Source of the DNA: Pedobacter antarcticus
Lineage (GTDB): Bacteria > Bacteroidota > Bacteroidia > Sphingobacteriales > Sphingobacteriaceae
Assembly: GCF_900112985.1 (NCBI RefSeq)
Contig: NZ_FONS01000006.1
Coordinates: 264,809-328,808 of the forward strand
Direction: 5' to 3'
Length of the DNA stretch: 64,000 bases
The translations under genes were made by a program, and so were the position numbers. Under the pieces are notes generated by a model. The model saw nothing but the letters and a program-made list of their open reading frames with translations, was not told the DNA's origin and searched no databases. This document shows, in pieces, positions 27,202 to 35,626 of this stretch (position 1 is its first letter; the number at the start of each line of letters is the position of its first letter).

Positions 27202-28035
27202 TTAATCAAAATTTGTCGACAGTGTCAGATGTTTCCATAACTCAAATTCTGTTGCTTCTTTTTCACGGTGTTCTTTCAACAAATGGTATGTATCCGGCCC
27301 TAATAGTAAACGTACCGGCGGATTTTCCATTGCTGCTACTTCTGTCAAAATTCTCACCAGTTTTTCCGGATCACCTATTTGTTGCCCGCTGAAGCTGCTC
27401 CAGGTCTCTTCTGCCTTATCTAACCCATAGACATCAATTCTGTTTTTAGCGAACATCATAGATCCCTTCTCCATAAAACTCGTTCTGAACTGTCCAGGTG
27501 CGACTAAGGTAACTTTAATACCAAATGCACTGACTTCCTGTGCTAATCCTTCTGATAAGCCTACGACAGCAAACTTGGCCGCATTATAGCTCGTTGCATT
27601 GGCAAAGCCTACGTAGCCAGCATTTGAAGATATATTGATGATATGTCCGGAATTCTGCGTCCTCAGAGAAGGCATTACATTCCTGATGACATTGACGGTT
27701 CCGAAAAGATTCACATCAAGTGTTGCCCGAAATTCCTGATCCGACATTTCTTCCATGCTGCCTACCAGTGAATAGCCTGCATTATTTACGATAACATCTA
27801 ATTTACCGAAATAAGCAATACTTCGCTCAATTGCATGCCGTACGTCTTTATCGGAGGTGAGATCTACTTTCAGCGGAAGAAAGTTTTCATCAGGCTGACT
27901 AATTTGTTCCTCAAGTTCTTTAATGCTTCTCGATGTTGCAACCACCTTATCTCCATTTGACAATGCCAGCTTAGCCAGTGCCAGGCCAAGCCCTTTTGAA
28001 GCTCCGGTGATAAACCATACTTTTTGATTACTCAT
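27202..28035 (-). CDS. Short-chain dehydrogenase/reductase (SDR)
   Basis: A 277-residue cytosolic NAD(P)-dependent oxidoreductase. Motifs in order: the nucleotide loop TGASKGLGLALAKLA (from residue 10), the NNAG motif (INNAGYSLVGSMEE region), the catalytic Ser in HIINISSNAGYVG, and Y-x-x-x-K in SYNAAKFAVVGLSEGLAQE. The arginine-rich end of beta2 (VATSRS) suggests NADP preference. The C-terminal extension (LRLLLGPDTYHLLKEHREKE) is typical of a common Bacteroidota SDR subgroup of unknown substrate. The AraC-type gene follows after 10 bases on the same strand. Confidence 0.92.
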   Translation of the reverse strand: MSNQKVWFITGASKGLGLALAKLALSNGDKVVATSRSIKELEEQISQPDENFLPLKVDLTSDKDVRHAIERSIAYFGKLDVIVNNAGYSLVGSMEEMSDQEFRATLDVNLFGTVNVIRNVMPSLRTQNSGHIINISSNAGYVGFANATSYNAAKFAVVGLSEGLAQEVSAFGIKVTLVAPGQFRTSFMEKGSMMFAKNRIDVYGLDKAEETWSSFSGQQIGDPEKLVRILTEVAAMENPPVRLLLGPDTYHLLKEHREKEATEFELWKHLTLSTNFD

Positions 28036-28159
28036 AATTAAAATCTTAATGATGATACAAAGCTCGTATAGTCAAAAGTTATAGAAGTATCCAAATCTCT
28101 TGGGTTTGTATTCAAATGCCGGATCATTTCATTGGCGACCCGGCATTATCTTTAATATT

Positions 28160-28945
28160 TTACTTTGATAAAGAAGCAATTATTTTTTCTGCGACTAATT
28201 CTGCTGAAGCCGGATTCTGTCCTGTAATTAAAAGACCGTCCTGAACGGCGAATGGCGCCCAATCTGCACCTTTTTCATACTTTGCTCCTCTTTCAATAAG
28301 CATATCTTCTAATAAAAACGGAGTCATATCTACCGACTGTCCGGCATTTTCCTCGCTGTTAGTAAATCCAGAAACAGTTTTTCCGCTAATGAGGTAGCCA
28401 CCGTCTTTGGTTTTTACGTTTTTCAATGCTGCGGGAGCATGGCAAACTAAAGCTACAGGCTTTCCATCATCATAGAACGACCCGATCAACGAGATTGAAA
28501 TCTTATTTTCCGGCAGGTCCCACATCGGGCCGTGTCCGCCAGGATAAAATATCGCGTCATAATCTTCAGCCCGAACACTTTCCAGTGTCACTGTATTATT
28601 TAATAATTTCTGTGCATCCGGGTCATTAAGAAATTTCTTAACTGAAGCAGTGGCATAATCTCCAGTAATACTCTTAGGATCCAGAGGGGTTTTGCCTCCT
28701 TTGGGCGAAGCGATAGTTACCTTTATTCCTTTCTCATTAAAAATATAATACGGAGTCGTGAATTCCTCTGCCCACAATCCTGTTTTAGTACCATTTTTAA
28801 CCTCACCGAAAGAAGTGACTACGATTAGAACCTTTTTATTTTTCATATAAATTTTGTTTTTGTTACTACTCTCTGGACTTTGCGCAAATGTTTGCAGCGT
28901 TAAGACCGAGAGCATGATCATTAGATATTTGATATTACTTTTCAT
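28160..28945 (-). CDS. DJ-1/PfpI superfamily protein (Hsp31-like glutamine-amidotransferase fold)
   Basis: A 261-residue protein. The DJ-1/PfpI core runs from about residue 37, with the acidic residue in GLWAEEFTTPY (E60/E61) and the nucleophile C168-H169 in VALVCHAPAAL, preceded by FYPGGHGPMWDL. This is the Hsp31/YhbO-like subgroup, described as glyoxalase III, deglycase or chaperone, active against reactive carbonyls. Unusually it has an N-terminal signal peptide (YLMIMLSVLTLQTFAQ), so export is predicted if the first ATG is used; an internal Met at 34 would give a cytosolic form. The intergenic region upstream is shared with a divergent Crp/Fnr regulator. Confidence 0.85.
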   Translation of the reverse strand: MKSNIKYLMIMLSVLTLQTFAQSPESSNKNKIYMKNKKVLIVVTSFGEVKNGTKTGLWAEEFTTPYYIFNEKGIKVTIASPKGGKTPLDPKSITGDYATASVKKFLNDPDAQKLLNNTVTLESVRAEDYDAIFYPGGHGPMWDLPENKISISLIGSFYDDGKPVALVCHAPAALKNVKTKDGGYLISGKTVSGFTNSEENAGQSVDMTPFLLEDMLIERGAKYEKGADWAPFAVQDGLLITGQNPASAELVAEKIIASLSK

Positions 28946-28990
28946 ATGCTTTTTTTACAAATCTCCTTACTCCCTTCCAATTTCTATAAG

Positions 28991-29026
28991 GACATTTATC
29001 ACAAATACCTGGTGATAAATGTCACA
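28991..29026. promoter_or_regulatory. 12-bp inverted repeat with Crp/Fnr-like boxes
   Basis: GACATTTATCAC (28991-29002) is repeated inverted at 29012-29023. The right half continues into GGTGATAAATGTCACA (29011-29026), matching TGTGA-N6-TCACA except for one base; the left half read on the minus strand is a second, poorer match. It sits between the divergent PfpI-like and Crp/Fnr genes, 72 bases before the latter, so autoregulation or control of both is plausible. Confidence 0.55.
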
Positions 29027-29074
29027 ACAGCCACGGTTAATCATGAAATTCGTTTTTTTACGTAATTGAATCAT

Positions 29075-29082
29075 TAATTTTG
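29075..29082 (+). promoter_or_regulatory. Candidate -7 box of the Crp/Fnr gene
   Basis: TAATTTTG fits TAnnTTTG and lies 16 bases before the ATG at 29099. No clear TTG element is present at the usual distance, which would suit activation by a protein bound at the upstream inverted repeat. Confidence 0.4.
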
Positions 29083-29098
29083 TATCCAAATAGTTGTT

Positions 29099-29662
29099 AT
29101 GTGCATAGCCTTAAGGCACCAGTTTGAAGAATTTATCCAGTTAACTGACGAGGAATTCGAATATGTGTGTTCATTTTTTCACGCTACAAAATTTAATAAA
29201 CACTCTCTGATTATCCAGATCGGCGATGTTGTCGACCGGGAATATTTTGTCGTAAAAGGCCTGTTAAAGACGTTTGTTACAGATGAAAACGGGAAAGAAC
29301 ATATTTTACAGTTCGCCATGGAGAATTGGTGGGTCAGCGATTATCAGGCACTCAATACCAAAGAACGTGCGGGTTTTAATATTGAATGCCTCGAAGAGGT
29401 AGAGATCCTTTATTTTTCACTAGCAGATAAAAACAAACTCTGCGATGAAATGCCTAAAATCGAGCGGTTTTTCAGATTGAAAACAACTTCCGGGTTCCTA
29501 AACCTCCAAAAAAGAGTTATGGTTCTCATTAAAAATGATGCTTTGTCAAGATATAAACAGCTATACGAGCAATATCCCACCCTTTTTCAAAGAGTACCTA
29601 AATCTATGATCGCAGCCTATCTCGGGGTTACCCGCGAAACACTTAGCCGGCTATCTATTTAA
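29099..29662 (+). CDS. Crp/Fnr-family transcriptional regulator
   Basis: A 187-residue regulator. Residues about 15-110 form the cyclic-nucleotide-binding-like beta-roll (LIIQIGDVVDREYFVVKGLL, then FAMENWWVSDYQAL), without the Arg/Ser phosphate-binding cassette of true cAMP receptors. The C-terminus carries a short helix-turn-helix, RVPKSMIAAYLGVTRETLSR. There is no Fnr-type N-terminal cysteine cluster. It is divergent from the PfpI-like gene with a Crp-type palindrome between them. Such short Crp-like proteins in Bacteroidota usually control neighbouring stress or redox genes. Confidence 0.92.
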   Translation: MCIALRHQFEEFIQLTDEEFEYVCSFFHATKFNKHSLIIQIGDVVDREYFVVKGLLKTFVTDENGKEHILQFAMENWWVSDYQALNTKERAGFNIECLEEVEILYFSLADKNKLCDEMPKIERFFRLKTTSGFLNLQKRVMVLIKNDALSRYKQLYEQYPTLFQRVPKSMIAAYLGVTRETLSRLSI

Positions 29663-29910
29663 TTAATGTCCGGGCAACCACCCCATAAACTTCCGGTCTG
29701 AAGAGGCAGGCCTATTTAAACATTAATTCAGATGGCTCAGGTGTGGCGCTGAGTTGGATAACAGGTAGTAGGAATAGAAAACCTCGGTTTCATGATACTT
29801 GTTAATGACACTATCAGCCAGGACAATGTATCGGCCCTACAGGAAGAATTATACCGTGCAACATTACAGTAGTTTTTGCGTCATCTGCATACACTCTCAT
29901 TTTGTATTCA

Positions 29911-31752
29911 ATGACACTAAATTTTCGTATCAGCATTCAATTTTATCCAATCTTCCTGGGCATAATATTAACTGCAACAACCGGTAGCTTCGCACAGCAT
30001 AAAGCGAATAGCAATGGCAATAGTCTTAAACAAAGTATAGCCCTAATCGACTCTGCATTTCAGCATAATAATGCCGAAGATTTCAATAAACTTGTTCCTA
30101 TTAAAGGTGTTCAGGATTTTTACGCCTCCGTAGTTGAGGAAAAGATCAAAAAGCTGTCCGGAAAATCTAAAATCATTCTTGTAAGTAAAGACAGTGCCCT
30201 TGTCTTCCTGAGTGGAATACTTTTATATGGAAATTCGGGCGATGAAACTAATTACGCTGCTAATTATACCGGCATCTATAAATTCGAGCGGGTTGCCGGT
30301 TCCTGGAGCTTGAAAAGCCGGATCGAGATTGATCGCCTGAATCAAATAAAAAAACATCGTCTTGGAATAAATATTATACCGGGAAAAAGTATAACAGTTA
30401 AAGATACACTTACAATTGACATCAATGATTCTTACGGGTTTGCAACCAGACTAAACCATACTGCTAAATTGAAGAAACTGACACTTAACGGTGCTGAAAC
30501 AGAGTTTTCTTTTGACGCCGGCCTACTTTTGTTAAAAGCGCGCAGGAAGAATGGTCAAACTTTGACTCTAGAGTATAGCATTAACGTTGAAAGAGAGGAG
30601 ACGGACAAAAATTCGGCCTATTTTGGAGATGCTTACGGACACCTGCGTAACCAGTATGTCTGGCATCCGTTTTTCAGTTTTTCCAGTCCGAATGACCGAG
30701 CAGATTTTAGTTTGTACTGCACCATTCCAAAAGCTTACTATCTGGCAACGAGCTTACCCCAAAAAGAAATGGTTATTGGCGGGTCAAGAATAGTAGAAGC
30801 GAAATCCTTAAACCCAACTTTCGGTTTGTCTATTTATTATGATAAAGATTGGGAAGTAAACACATTCAGAAAAGATCATATTGACCTGGTTGTATATGCA
30901 ACAAAAGATTTTCTACCAGAAAAGCGGGCATTATATGCAGAATTCTCAAAAAGTTATGATACCCTCCAAAAACACTTCGGGAAGCCGATAGGTAATTATT
31001 TGGGGATTGTCCAGGATAGATCAAATACAGATGGATGGAAAAACAGAAGCAACAGTATTGTTGTGGCCGGTGTAAAAGGAAGTACGCTAATTACCGATAA
31101 ACCTAATCCGAGAGCAACTTTTGGACACGAGGTCGCACATGGCTGGACAAATCCCACAGGACCTGCAACAAATTTCCTGACAGAAGGATGGGCAACTTAT
31201 GCAGAATCAATACTCTTAGCTTCGGTTTACGGAGATTCCATAACAACCACATTTTTTAAATCTCAAAAGCAGAATTATTTCAATGGAAAATTTGATGGGA
31301 AGAGTTCTCTCTGGGAAGACTATAGTAACAACGGGGTTTCCTATGCAAAAGGGGCCTGGTTATTTTATATTTTATCACATCAGTTGGGTAAAAAACATCT
31401 TTCCACAGCAATGACAAACTTTATTCAATCGGGAGATCAGTCGATTAAGTCCTTTACAAGCCATTTAAGTGCTGTTGCTCAAAGTGACATGAAACCTTTC
31501 CTCAACTCCTGGTTAAAAAGTAAAGAAATCCCGGTATTAGAAATTCTTCAGTCCGGGAATAGTATTGAAATCCTTCAGGCTGGAGATCTGTTCCTGTTTC
31601 CATTGGAATTTAAGATCAGATTGAAAGATGGAACCTATCTAACCAAAACCATAAATATGCAGACTAAGGAGCAGACATTAACGATATCTGAAGGCGTGAT
31701 TGAGAGCTTCATAGTCGATCCCGGCAGCAAACTTTTGTTTACTATGAAATAA
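29911..31752 (+). CDS. Exported M1-like (gluzincin) metallopeptidase
   Basis: A 613-residue protein; ATG 29911 gives a signal peptide ending GSFAQ. The N-terminal half contains a DUF-like beta domain and an M1-type N-terminal sandwich. The zinc site is H406-E-V-A-H410 in GHEVAHGW, with the third ligand E425 in FLTEGWATYAE. In classical M1 peptidases 18 residues separate the second His from this Glu; here only 14 do. The upstream GxMEN exopeptidase motif is not evident, so it may be an endopeptidase or a non-classical aminopeptidase. It ends 11 bases inside the convergent UbiA gene. Confidence 0.85.
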   Translation: MTLNFRISIQFYPIFLGIILTATTGSFAQHKANSNGNSLKQSIALIDSAFQHNNAEDFNKLVPIKGVQDFYASVVEEKIKKLSGKSKIILVSKDSALVFLSGILLYGNSGDETNYAANYTGIYKFERVAGSWSLKSRIEIDRLNQIKKHRLGINIIPGKSITVKDTLTIDINDSYGFATRLNHTAKLKKLTLNGAETEFSFDAGLLLLKARRKNGQTLTLEYSINVEREETDKNSAYFGDAYGHLRNQYVWHPFFSFSSPNDRADFSLYCTIPKAYYLATSLPQKEMVIGGSRIVEAKSLNPTFGLSIYYDKDWEVNTFRKDHIDLVVYATKDFLPEKRALYAEFSKSYDTLQKHFGKPIGNYLGIVQDRSNTDGWKNRSNSIVVAGVKGSTLITDKPNPRATFGHEVAHGWTNPTGPATNFLTEGWATYAESILLASVYGDSITTTFFKSQKQNYFNGKFDGKSSLWEDYSNNGVSYAKGAWLFYILSHQLGKKHLSTAMTNFIQSGDQSIKSFTSHLSAVAQSDMKPFLNSWLKSKEIPVLEILQSGNSIEILQAGDLFLFPLEFKIRLKDGTYLTKTINMQTKEQTLTISEGVIESFIVDPGSKLLFTMK

Positions 31753-32611
31753 AAAACAGCCATCCAAAATAAATAAGCATGAGGCTGGCACTCAGTAATG
31801 TCATACGCATCGTATTTTCATAACTTGCATTTTTACCGTCTTTCATACATTGATAAAACCACCACAAAAAATAAAGTATCAACGGAATTGCAAAGGCTAT
31901 AAAAACATAGAATTTGAATAATTGATGCTGCGTCCCCCAATAATAATATAACAGGAAAAATCCGGCTGAAAATACGATTGCAGAAAAGACAAAAGATCCG
32001 GGAATACCCAGAAGTATACTGAGGGTCTTATCCCCTCTTTTAGTATCTTCTTCATGTTGATAGATCTGCGTAAGCGGATAAGAAGCACCTATCAGACAAG
32101 AGCAGATCATTCCAGCTATGAAAATAGCTATACTGAACTGACCGGAATTGGATGAAACTCCTTTGTAACACGCATAATAAATGAAAAAACCCTGAAAAAT
32201 AAAGATCACCAAAAAACTTAAAACAGGATACTTTTTTATTCTGATCTTAGGGTGACTGTAAGCTTTGGAAAACGAATTATAAACTATCATTGCAATTGCG
32301 AACTCTATATTTACCAATAGCGCAAGCGCCACGCCGGCCCATTCCAATATGACGGCGGTTTCAAACAAAGACTTATTTACCTGTGGCGGAGTTTTCAACA
32401 AGGCAATGCTCCCCTGGTCCTTATCGAAATAACTATTGTAGGCATTGCTTGCCGGGTATATGAACAAATGCAGTATAAAGAAAACCAGTATGGCTTTCTG
32501 ATTGTTAATAGCAGGAGCCTGGGAAAGTGCAAAAAGAAAGATGGGAAGCAGGAAGAGTGAAAATGGAAGTCGTAAATGTAAAAGTACCGATCTTATATTT
32601 CCTGAAACCAT
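31742..32611 (-). CDS. UbiA-family prenyltransferase
   Basis: A 289-residue membrane protein with about eight transmembrane helices. Both Asp-rich motifs of the family are visible: N-x-x-x-D-x-x-x-D as NAYNSYFDKDQGS (about 60-72) and the second as YQHEEDTKRGDKTLS. The enzyme should transfer a prenyl group from a prenyl diphosphate to an aromatic or similar acceptor at the membrane. It is divergent from the type III polyketide synthase operon with only 40 bases between starts, which suggests that its acceptor is the polyketide product; that is inference. Not an obvious MenA, UbiA or protohaem farnesyltransferase by context. Confidence 0.9.
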   Translation of the reverse strand: MVSGNIRSVLLHLRLPFSLFLLPIFLFALSQAPAINNQKAILVFFILHLFIYPASNAYNSYFDKDQGSIALLKTPPQVNKSLFETAVILEWAGVALALLVNIEFAIAMIVYNSFSKAYSHPKIRIKKYPVLSFLVIFIFQGFFIYYACYKGVSSNSGQFSIAIFIAGMICSCLIGASYPLTQIYQHEEDTKRGDKTLSILLGIPGSFVFSAIVFSAGFFLLYYYWGTQHQLFKFYVFIAFAIPLILYFLWWFYQCMKDGKNASYENTMRMTLLSASLMLIYFGWLFFIS

Positions 32612-32651
32612 AAATTGATATATAATCTGAATTTACGAAAACAATTCGAAG

Positions 32652-33755
32652 ATGACTAGCATTATTTCCGCGATAGGTACCAGTAACCCAGCCAATAAAT
32701 TTACACAAACCCGGATCCTCGAATTTATGATTGACGCTCATGAGCTTGATGCAATCAACTCTAGCCGCCTGGAAAAGCTATACCAGTCATCCGGTATTGC
32801 GTACAGGCATTCAGTCATCAGTGATTTCGGAAAGCGTAAAGGAGCGTATACTTTCTTTGGCAACAATAATAGTCTGGAACCTTTTCCAACCACATCTGTG
32901 CGCGGAAATTTATATGAACGTACTGCGCTGCCACTATGCCTGGAGGCCGTTGATAACTGTTTGAAACCTATTAATTTTCCGGCCGCAGCCATCACTCATT
33001 TAATTACAGTAAGCTGTACAGGAATGTACGCCCCGGGGCTGGATATTGAGCTTGTGGAAAGTCTGCAGCTTAATCCTTCGGTAGAACGCAGCTGTATTAA
33101 TTTCATGGGTTGTTATGGTGCATTCAATGCCCTGAAAATAGCTGATTACATTTGCCGGGCTCAGCACGACGCCAAAGTTCTGATAGTAGATGTGGAATTA
33201 TGTACGCTTCACTTTCAGAAAGAAAGCACCCTGGATAACTGGTTGTCCAATTCGCTATTTGCTGACGGCGCAGCTGCTGTTCTAATACAACATACCGATA
33301 CAACAGATCAAAAACTTTTTGCTATTAAATCTTTTTACACAGAGGTCGTTACCGCAGCGAAAAATGAAATGGCATGGCGTATCGGAGATTTTGGTTATGA
33401 AATGCGGCTCAGTAATAAGATTGCGAAGCAAATAAAATCAGGAATTAAAGGGATCACCGATAATTTATTAAAAAAAGCAAATGTCACATTCGATGATATC
33501 GGACAATTTGCTATCCATCCGGGCGGGCGGCGGATATTAGAAGTATGTGACGAGGTTTTTTCTTTGGATAGCTCACAAAATGCACATGCGTACCAGGTAC
33601 TTCGCGACTACGGTAATATGTCTTCGGCTACCATCCTTTTTGTTTTGGCCGGATTGGGTATGAAGTTAAAAACACAGCAACGGGAGCAGCAGATACTCAG
33701 CGTCGCTTTTGGTCCGGGTTTAACGTTTGAAAGTATGTTATTAGCTTATGCCTGA
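32652..33755 (+). CDS. Type III polyketide synthase (chalcone-synthase superfamily)
   Basis: A 367-residue homodimeric condensing enzyme. The catalytic triad is in place: C154 in INFMGCYGAFNAL, H289 in FAIHPGGRRILE and N322 in DYGNMSSATIL. Spacing (135 and 33 residues) is close to chalcone synthase (C164, H303, N336). HLITVSCTGMYAPGLDIEL precedes the active Cys as in the family. Type III synthases condense a starter acyl-CoA with malonyl-CoA to resorcinols, pyrones or phloroglucinols; the product class cannot be fixed from sequence. The methyltransferase gene starts 8 bases before its end, showing translational coupling. Confidence 0.93.
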   Translation: MTSIISAIGTSNPANKFTQTRILEFMIDAHELDAINSSRLEKLYQSSGIAYRHSVISDFGKRKGAYTFFGNNNSLEPFPTTSVRGNLYERTALPLCLEAVDNCLKPINFPAAAITHLITVSCTGMYAPGLDIELVESLQLNPSVERSCINFMGCYGAFNALKIADYICRAQHDAKVLIVDVELCTLHFQKESTLDNWLSNSLFADGAAAVLIQHTDTTDQKLFAIKSFYTEVVTAAKNEMAWRIGDFGYEMRLSNKIAKQIKSGIKGITDNLLKKANVTFDDIGQFAIHPGGRRILEVCDEVFSLDSSQNAHAYQVLRDYGNMSSATILFVLAGLGMKLKTQQREQQILSVAFGPGLTFESMLLAYA

Positions 33756-34443
33756 TTTTACAGAACGAAGTACGCAAAAAGAGATCATGGACAATTTTGC
33801 GTTACCGCCGCAGGAGATAGATCCCGTATTGCGGGAACTGGAGATTATAAATAAACTGCTTGGAGGTTTCTCAGTCTTCTACAATGCTTTTAAGTATATT
33901 AAACTGGATAACGGCGACCGTATTTGCGACTGGGGATGTGGCGGTGGTGACAGCCTGAGAGTGCTTCATAAATATTTTTCAACAAAGCAGTTAAAGCTTA
34001 ATTTTATTGGAATAGATGCAACACCAGCTGCTATAGCGTTTGCAAATCGTACACATGAAAAAATAAGCAATATTCAATTTAGAAAGGCCGATGTTTTGGA
34101 GGAAGAGTTTAGGCCAGACGAATTTGACGTCGTCATCAGCAGTTTATTTACGCACCATTTTGACAATGACGAATGGGTAAACCTGATCGGAAGGATGATA
34201 TTTTCAGCAAAAAAAGCAGTTGTGATTAATGATCTGCACCGCCACTGGCTAGCTTATTATAGCATAGGAATCTTAACCCGGCTATTCTCCAAATCTCCAA
34301 TGGTACAGCACGACAGCAAGTTATCTGTATTGCGTAGCTTCAGAAAAAAGGAACTGGAAGAACTTTTACAAAGGGCAAATGTCAGAAATTATCGCATCAA
34401 ATGGATGTGGGCATTCAGATGGCAGGTAATTATCTATAAATGA
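33748..34443 (+). CDS. SAM-dependent class I methyltransferase in the polyketide operon
   Basis: A 231-residue methyltransferase with motif I D61-W-G-C-G-G-G67 (RICDWGCGGGDSL), the adenine-binding acidic loop FIGIDATPAAIAFA, and motif post-II FDVVISSLFTHHF. Substrate is likely the hydroxyl or ring of the type III polyketide, by analogy with SrsB of Streptomyces griseus, which methylates an alkylresorcinol (established for that system, inferred here). Its start overlaps the synthase gene by 8 bases and its end overlaps the next gene by 4 (ATGA), so the three are one translational unit. Confidence 0.9.
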   Translation: MPDFTERSTQKEIMDNFALPPQEIDPVLRELEIINKLLGGFSVFYNAFKYIKLDNGDRICDWGCGGGDSLRVLHKYFSTKQLKLNFIGIDATPAAIAFANRTHEKISNIQFRKADVLEEEFRPDEFDVVISSLFTHHFDNDEWVNLIGRMIFSAKKAVVINDLHRHWLAYYSIGILTRLFSKSPMVQHDSKLSVLRSFRKKELEELLQRANVRNYRIKWMWAFRWQVIIYK

Positions 34444-35567
34444 AAAACAAACCGGATATATTTATCGTCGGTGGCGGACTGGCAGGTCTTACCAATGCCA
34501 TCCTGCTCAGTAAGTCGGGTTTTGAAGTGAGCCTGGCAGAAAGAAAAAAATACCCATTTCATAAGGTCTGCGGCGAATATGTGAGTAATGAGGTCTTAAC
34601 TTTGTTATCGGGCATGGGTGTGCTTCCCGGAGACATAAACGCATCCCATATCTCTAAATTAATAGTGAGCAGCCCTTCCGGAAAATATCTGGAAGCTGGC
34701 TTAACTATGGGCGGATTTGGCATTAGCAGATATACCCTGGATGAAGCTCTGTATCAGATTGCCAATAAACAAGGTGTGAAATTTATTACAGCTGAAAAGA
34801 TTACCGGTATCAGTTTTAGTGAAAATAAATTCAGTATATGTTCAGCAGCTCAGGAGTATCAGGCAGATATAGTCATTGGAGCATATGGAAAAAGGTCCAA
34901 TTTAGACCAGAAGCTAGACCGCAAGTTCTTCTATAACAGAAGCCCGTATATGGCGGTTAAATATCATATACGCTCAGACTTCGCTAAAGATGCTATCCGT
35001 CTGGACAATTTTGAGGGTGGTTATTGCGGACTCAATAAAATTGAAGATGATCTTTACTGTCTTTGCTATCTTTCAGAAAACAGGCACCTGAAAAAATATG
35101 GTTCCATTGCAGAAATGGAGAGAGAGGTTTTAATGAAAAATCCTTTTTTAAAGGATGTTTTTGAACATTCGGACTTCGTCTGGAATAGACCGGAAACAAT
35201 AAATGAGATAGCCTTCGACAACAAACCTTTAATAGAAAATCATATCCTGATGTGTGGCGACACTGCGGGGATGATTACTCCACTCTGTGGTAATGGTATG
35301 GCTATGGCTTTTCATGCCGCAAAAATACTATCCGAAAATATCATCAACTACTGCAACAATGGATTCGACCATAGAATCCGCATTCAAATGGAACAAGCCT
35401 ATCAACAGCAATGGCAGAAACAGTTCGCATTCCGGTTACGCACAGGAAGGTATATTCAGCGGTTTTTTGGTTCTGAAATTTTATCAGAAGCTGTCGTAGG
35501 AGGGTTAAAGTATTTCCCTGCAATAACACGTTATTTAGTAAAACAAACACATGGCAGCACGATTTAA
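34440..35567 (+). CDS. FAD-dependent oxidoreductase (geranylgeranyl-reductase-like) in the polyketide operon
   Basis: A 375-residue flavoprotein with an N-terminal Rossmann loop (DIFIVGGGLAGLTNAILLSK), the CGEYVS pattern of the geranylgeranyl-reductase/PHBH group after beta2, and the second FAD motif GDTAGMITPLCGNGMAMAFHA. It may hydroxylate the polyketide ring, as SrsC does in the phenolic-lipid pathway, or reduce double bonds of a prenyl chain; the sequence group allows both. The 4-base overlap with the methyltransferase and the adjacent UbiA gene fit a quinone or prenyl-aromatic product. Confidence 0.9.
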   Translation: MKNKPDIFIVGGGLAGLTNAILLSKSGFEVSLAERKKYPFHKVCGEYVSNEVLTLLSGMGVLPGDINASHISKLIVSSPSGKYLEAGLTMGGFGISRYTLDEALYQIANKQGVKFITAEKITGISFSENKFSICSAAQEYQADIVIGAYGKRSNLDQKLDRKFFYNRSPYMAVKYHIRSDFAKDAIRLDNFEGGYCGLNKIEDDLYCLCYLSENRHLKKYGSIAEMEREVLMKNPFLKDVFEHSDFVWNRPETINEIAFDNKPLIENHILMCGDTAGMITPLCGNGMAMAFHAAKILSENIINYCNNGFDHRIRIQMEQAYQQQWQKQFAFRLRTGRYIQRFFGSEILSEAVVGGLKYFPAITRYLVKQTHGSTI

Positions 35568-35576
35568 AAGCCATAA

Positions 35577-35606
35577 AAAAACCCGGTATATAATTACCAG
35601 GTTTTT
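35577..35606. terminator. Bidirectional terminator after the polyketide operon
   Basis: AAAACCCGGTA (ending 35588) pairs with TACCAGGTTTT (from 35595) with one mismatch, A-rich before and T-rich after. It lies between the plus-strand FAD gene and the convergent Old Yellow Enzyme gene and can serve both. Confidence 0.75.
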
Positions 35607-35626
35607 CGAAGAATATGTATATAAAC

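Noticed and set aside
29792..29872. 26-codon frame (begins MILVNDTISQDNV) upstream of the M1-like gene
   Set aside because: Too short to judge, no family, nothing conserved visible around it.
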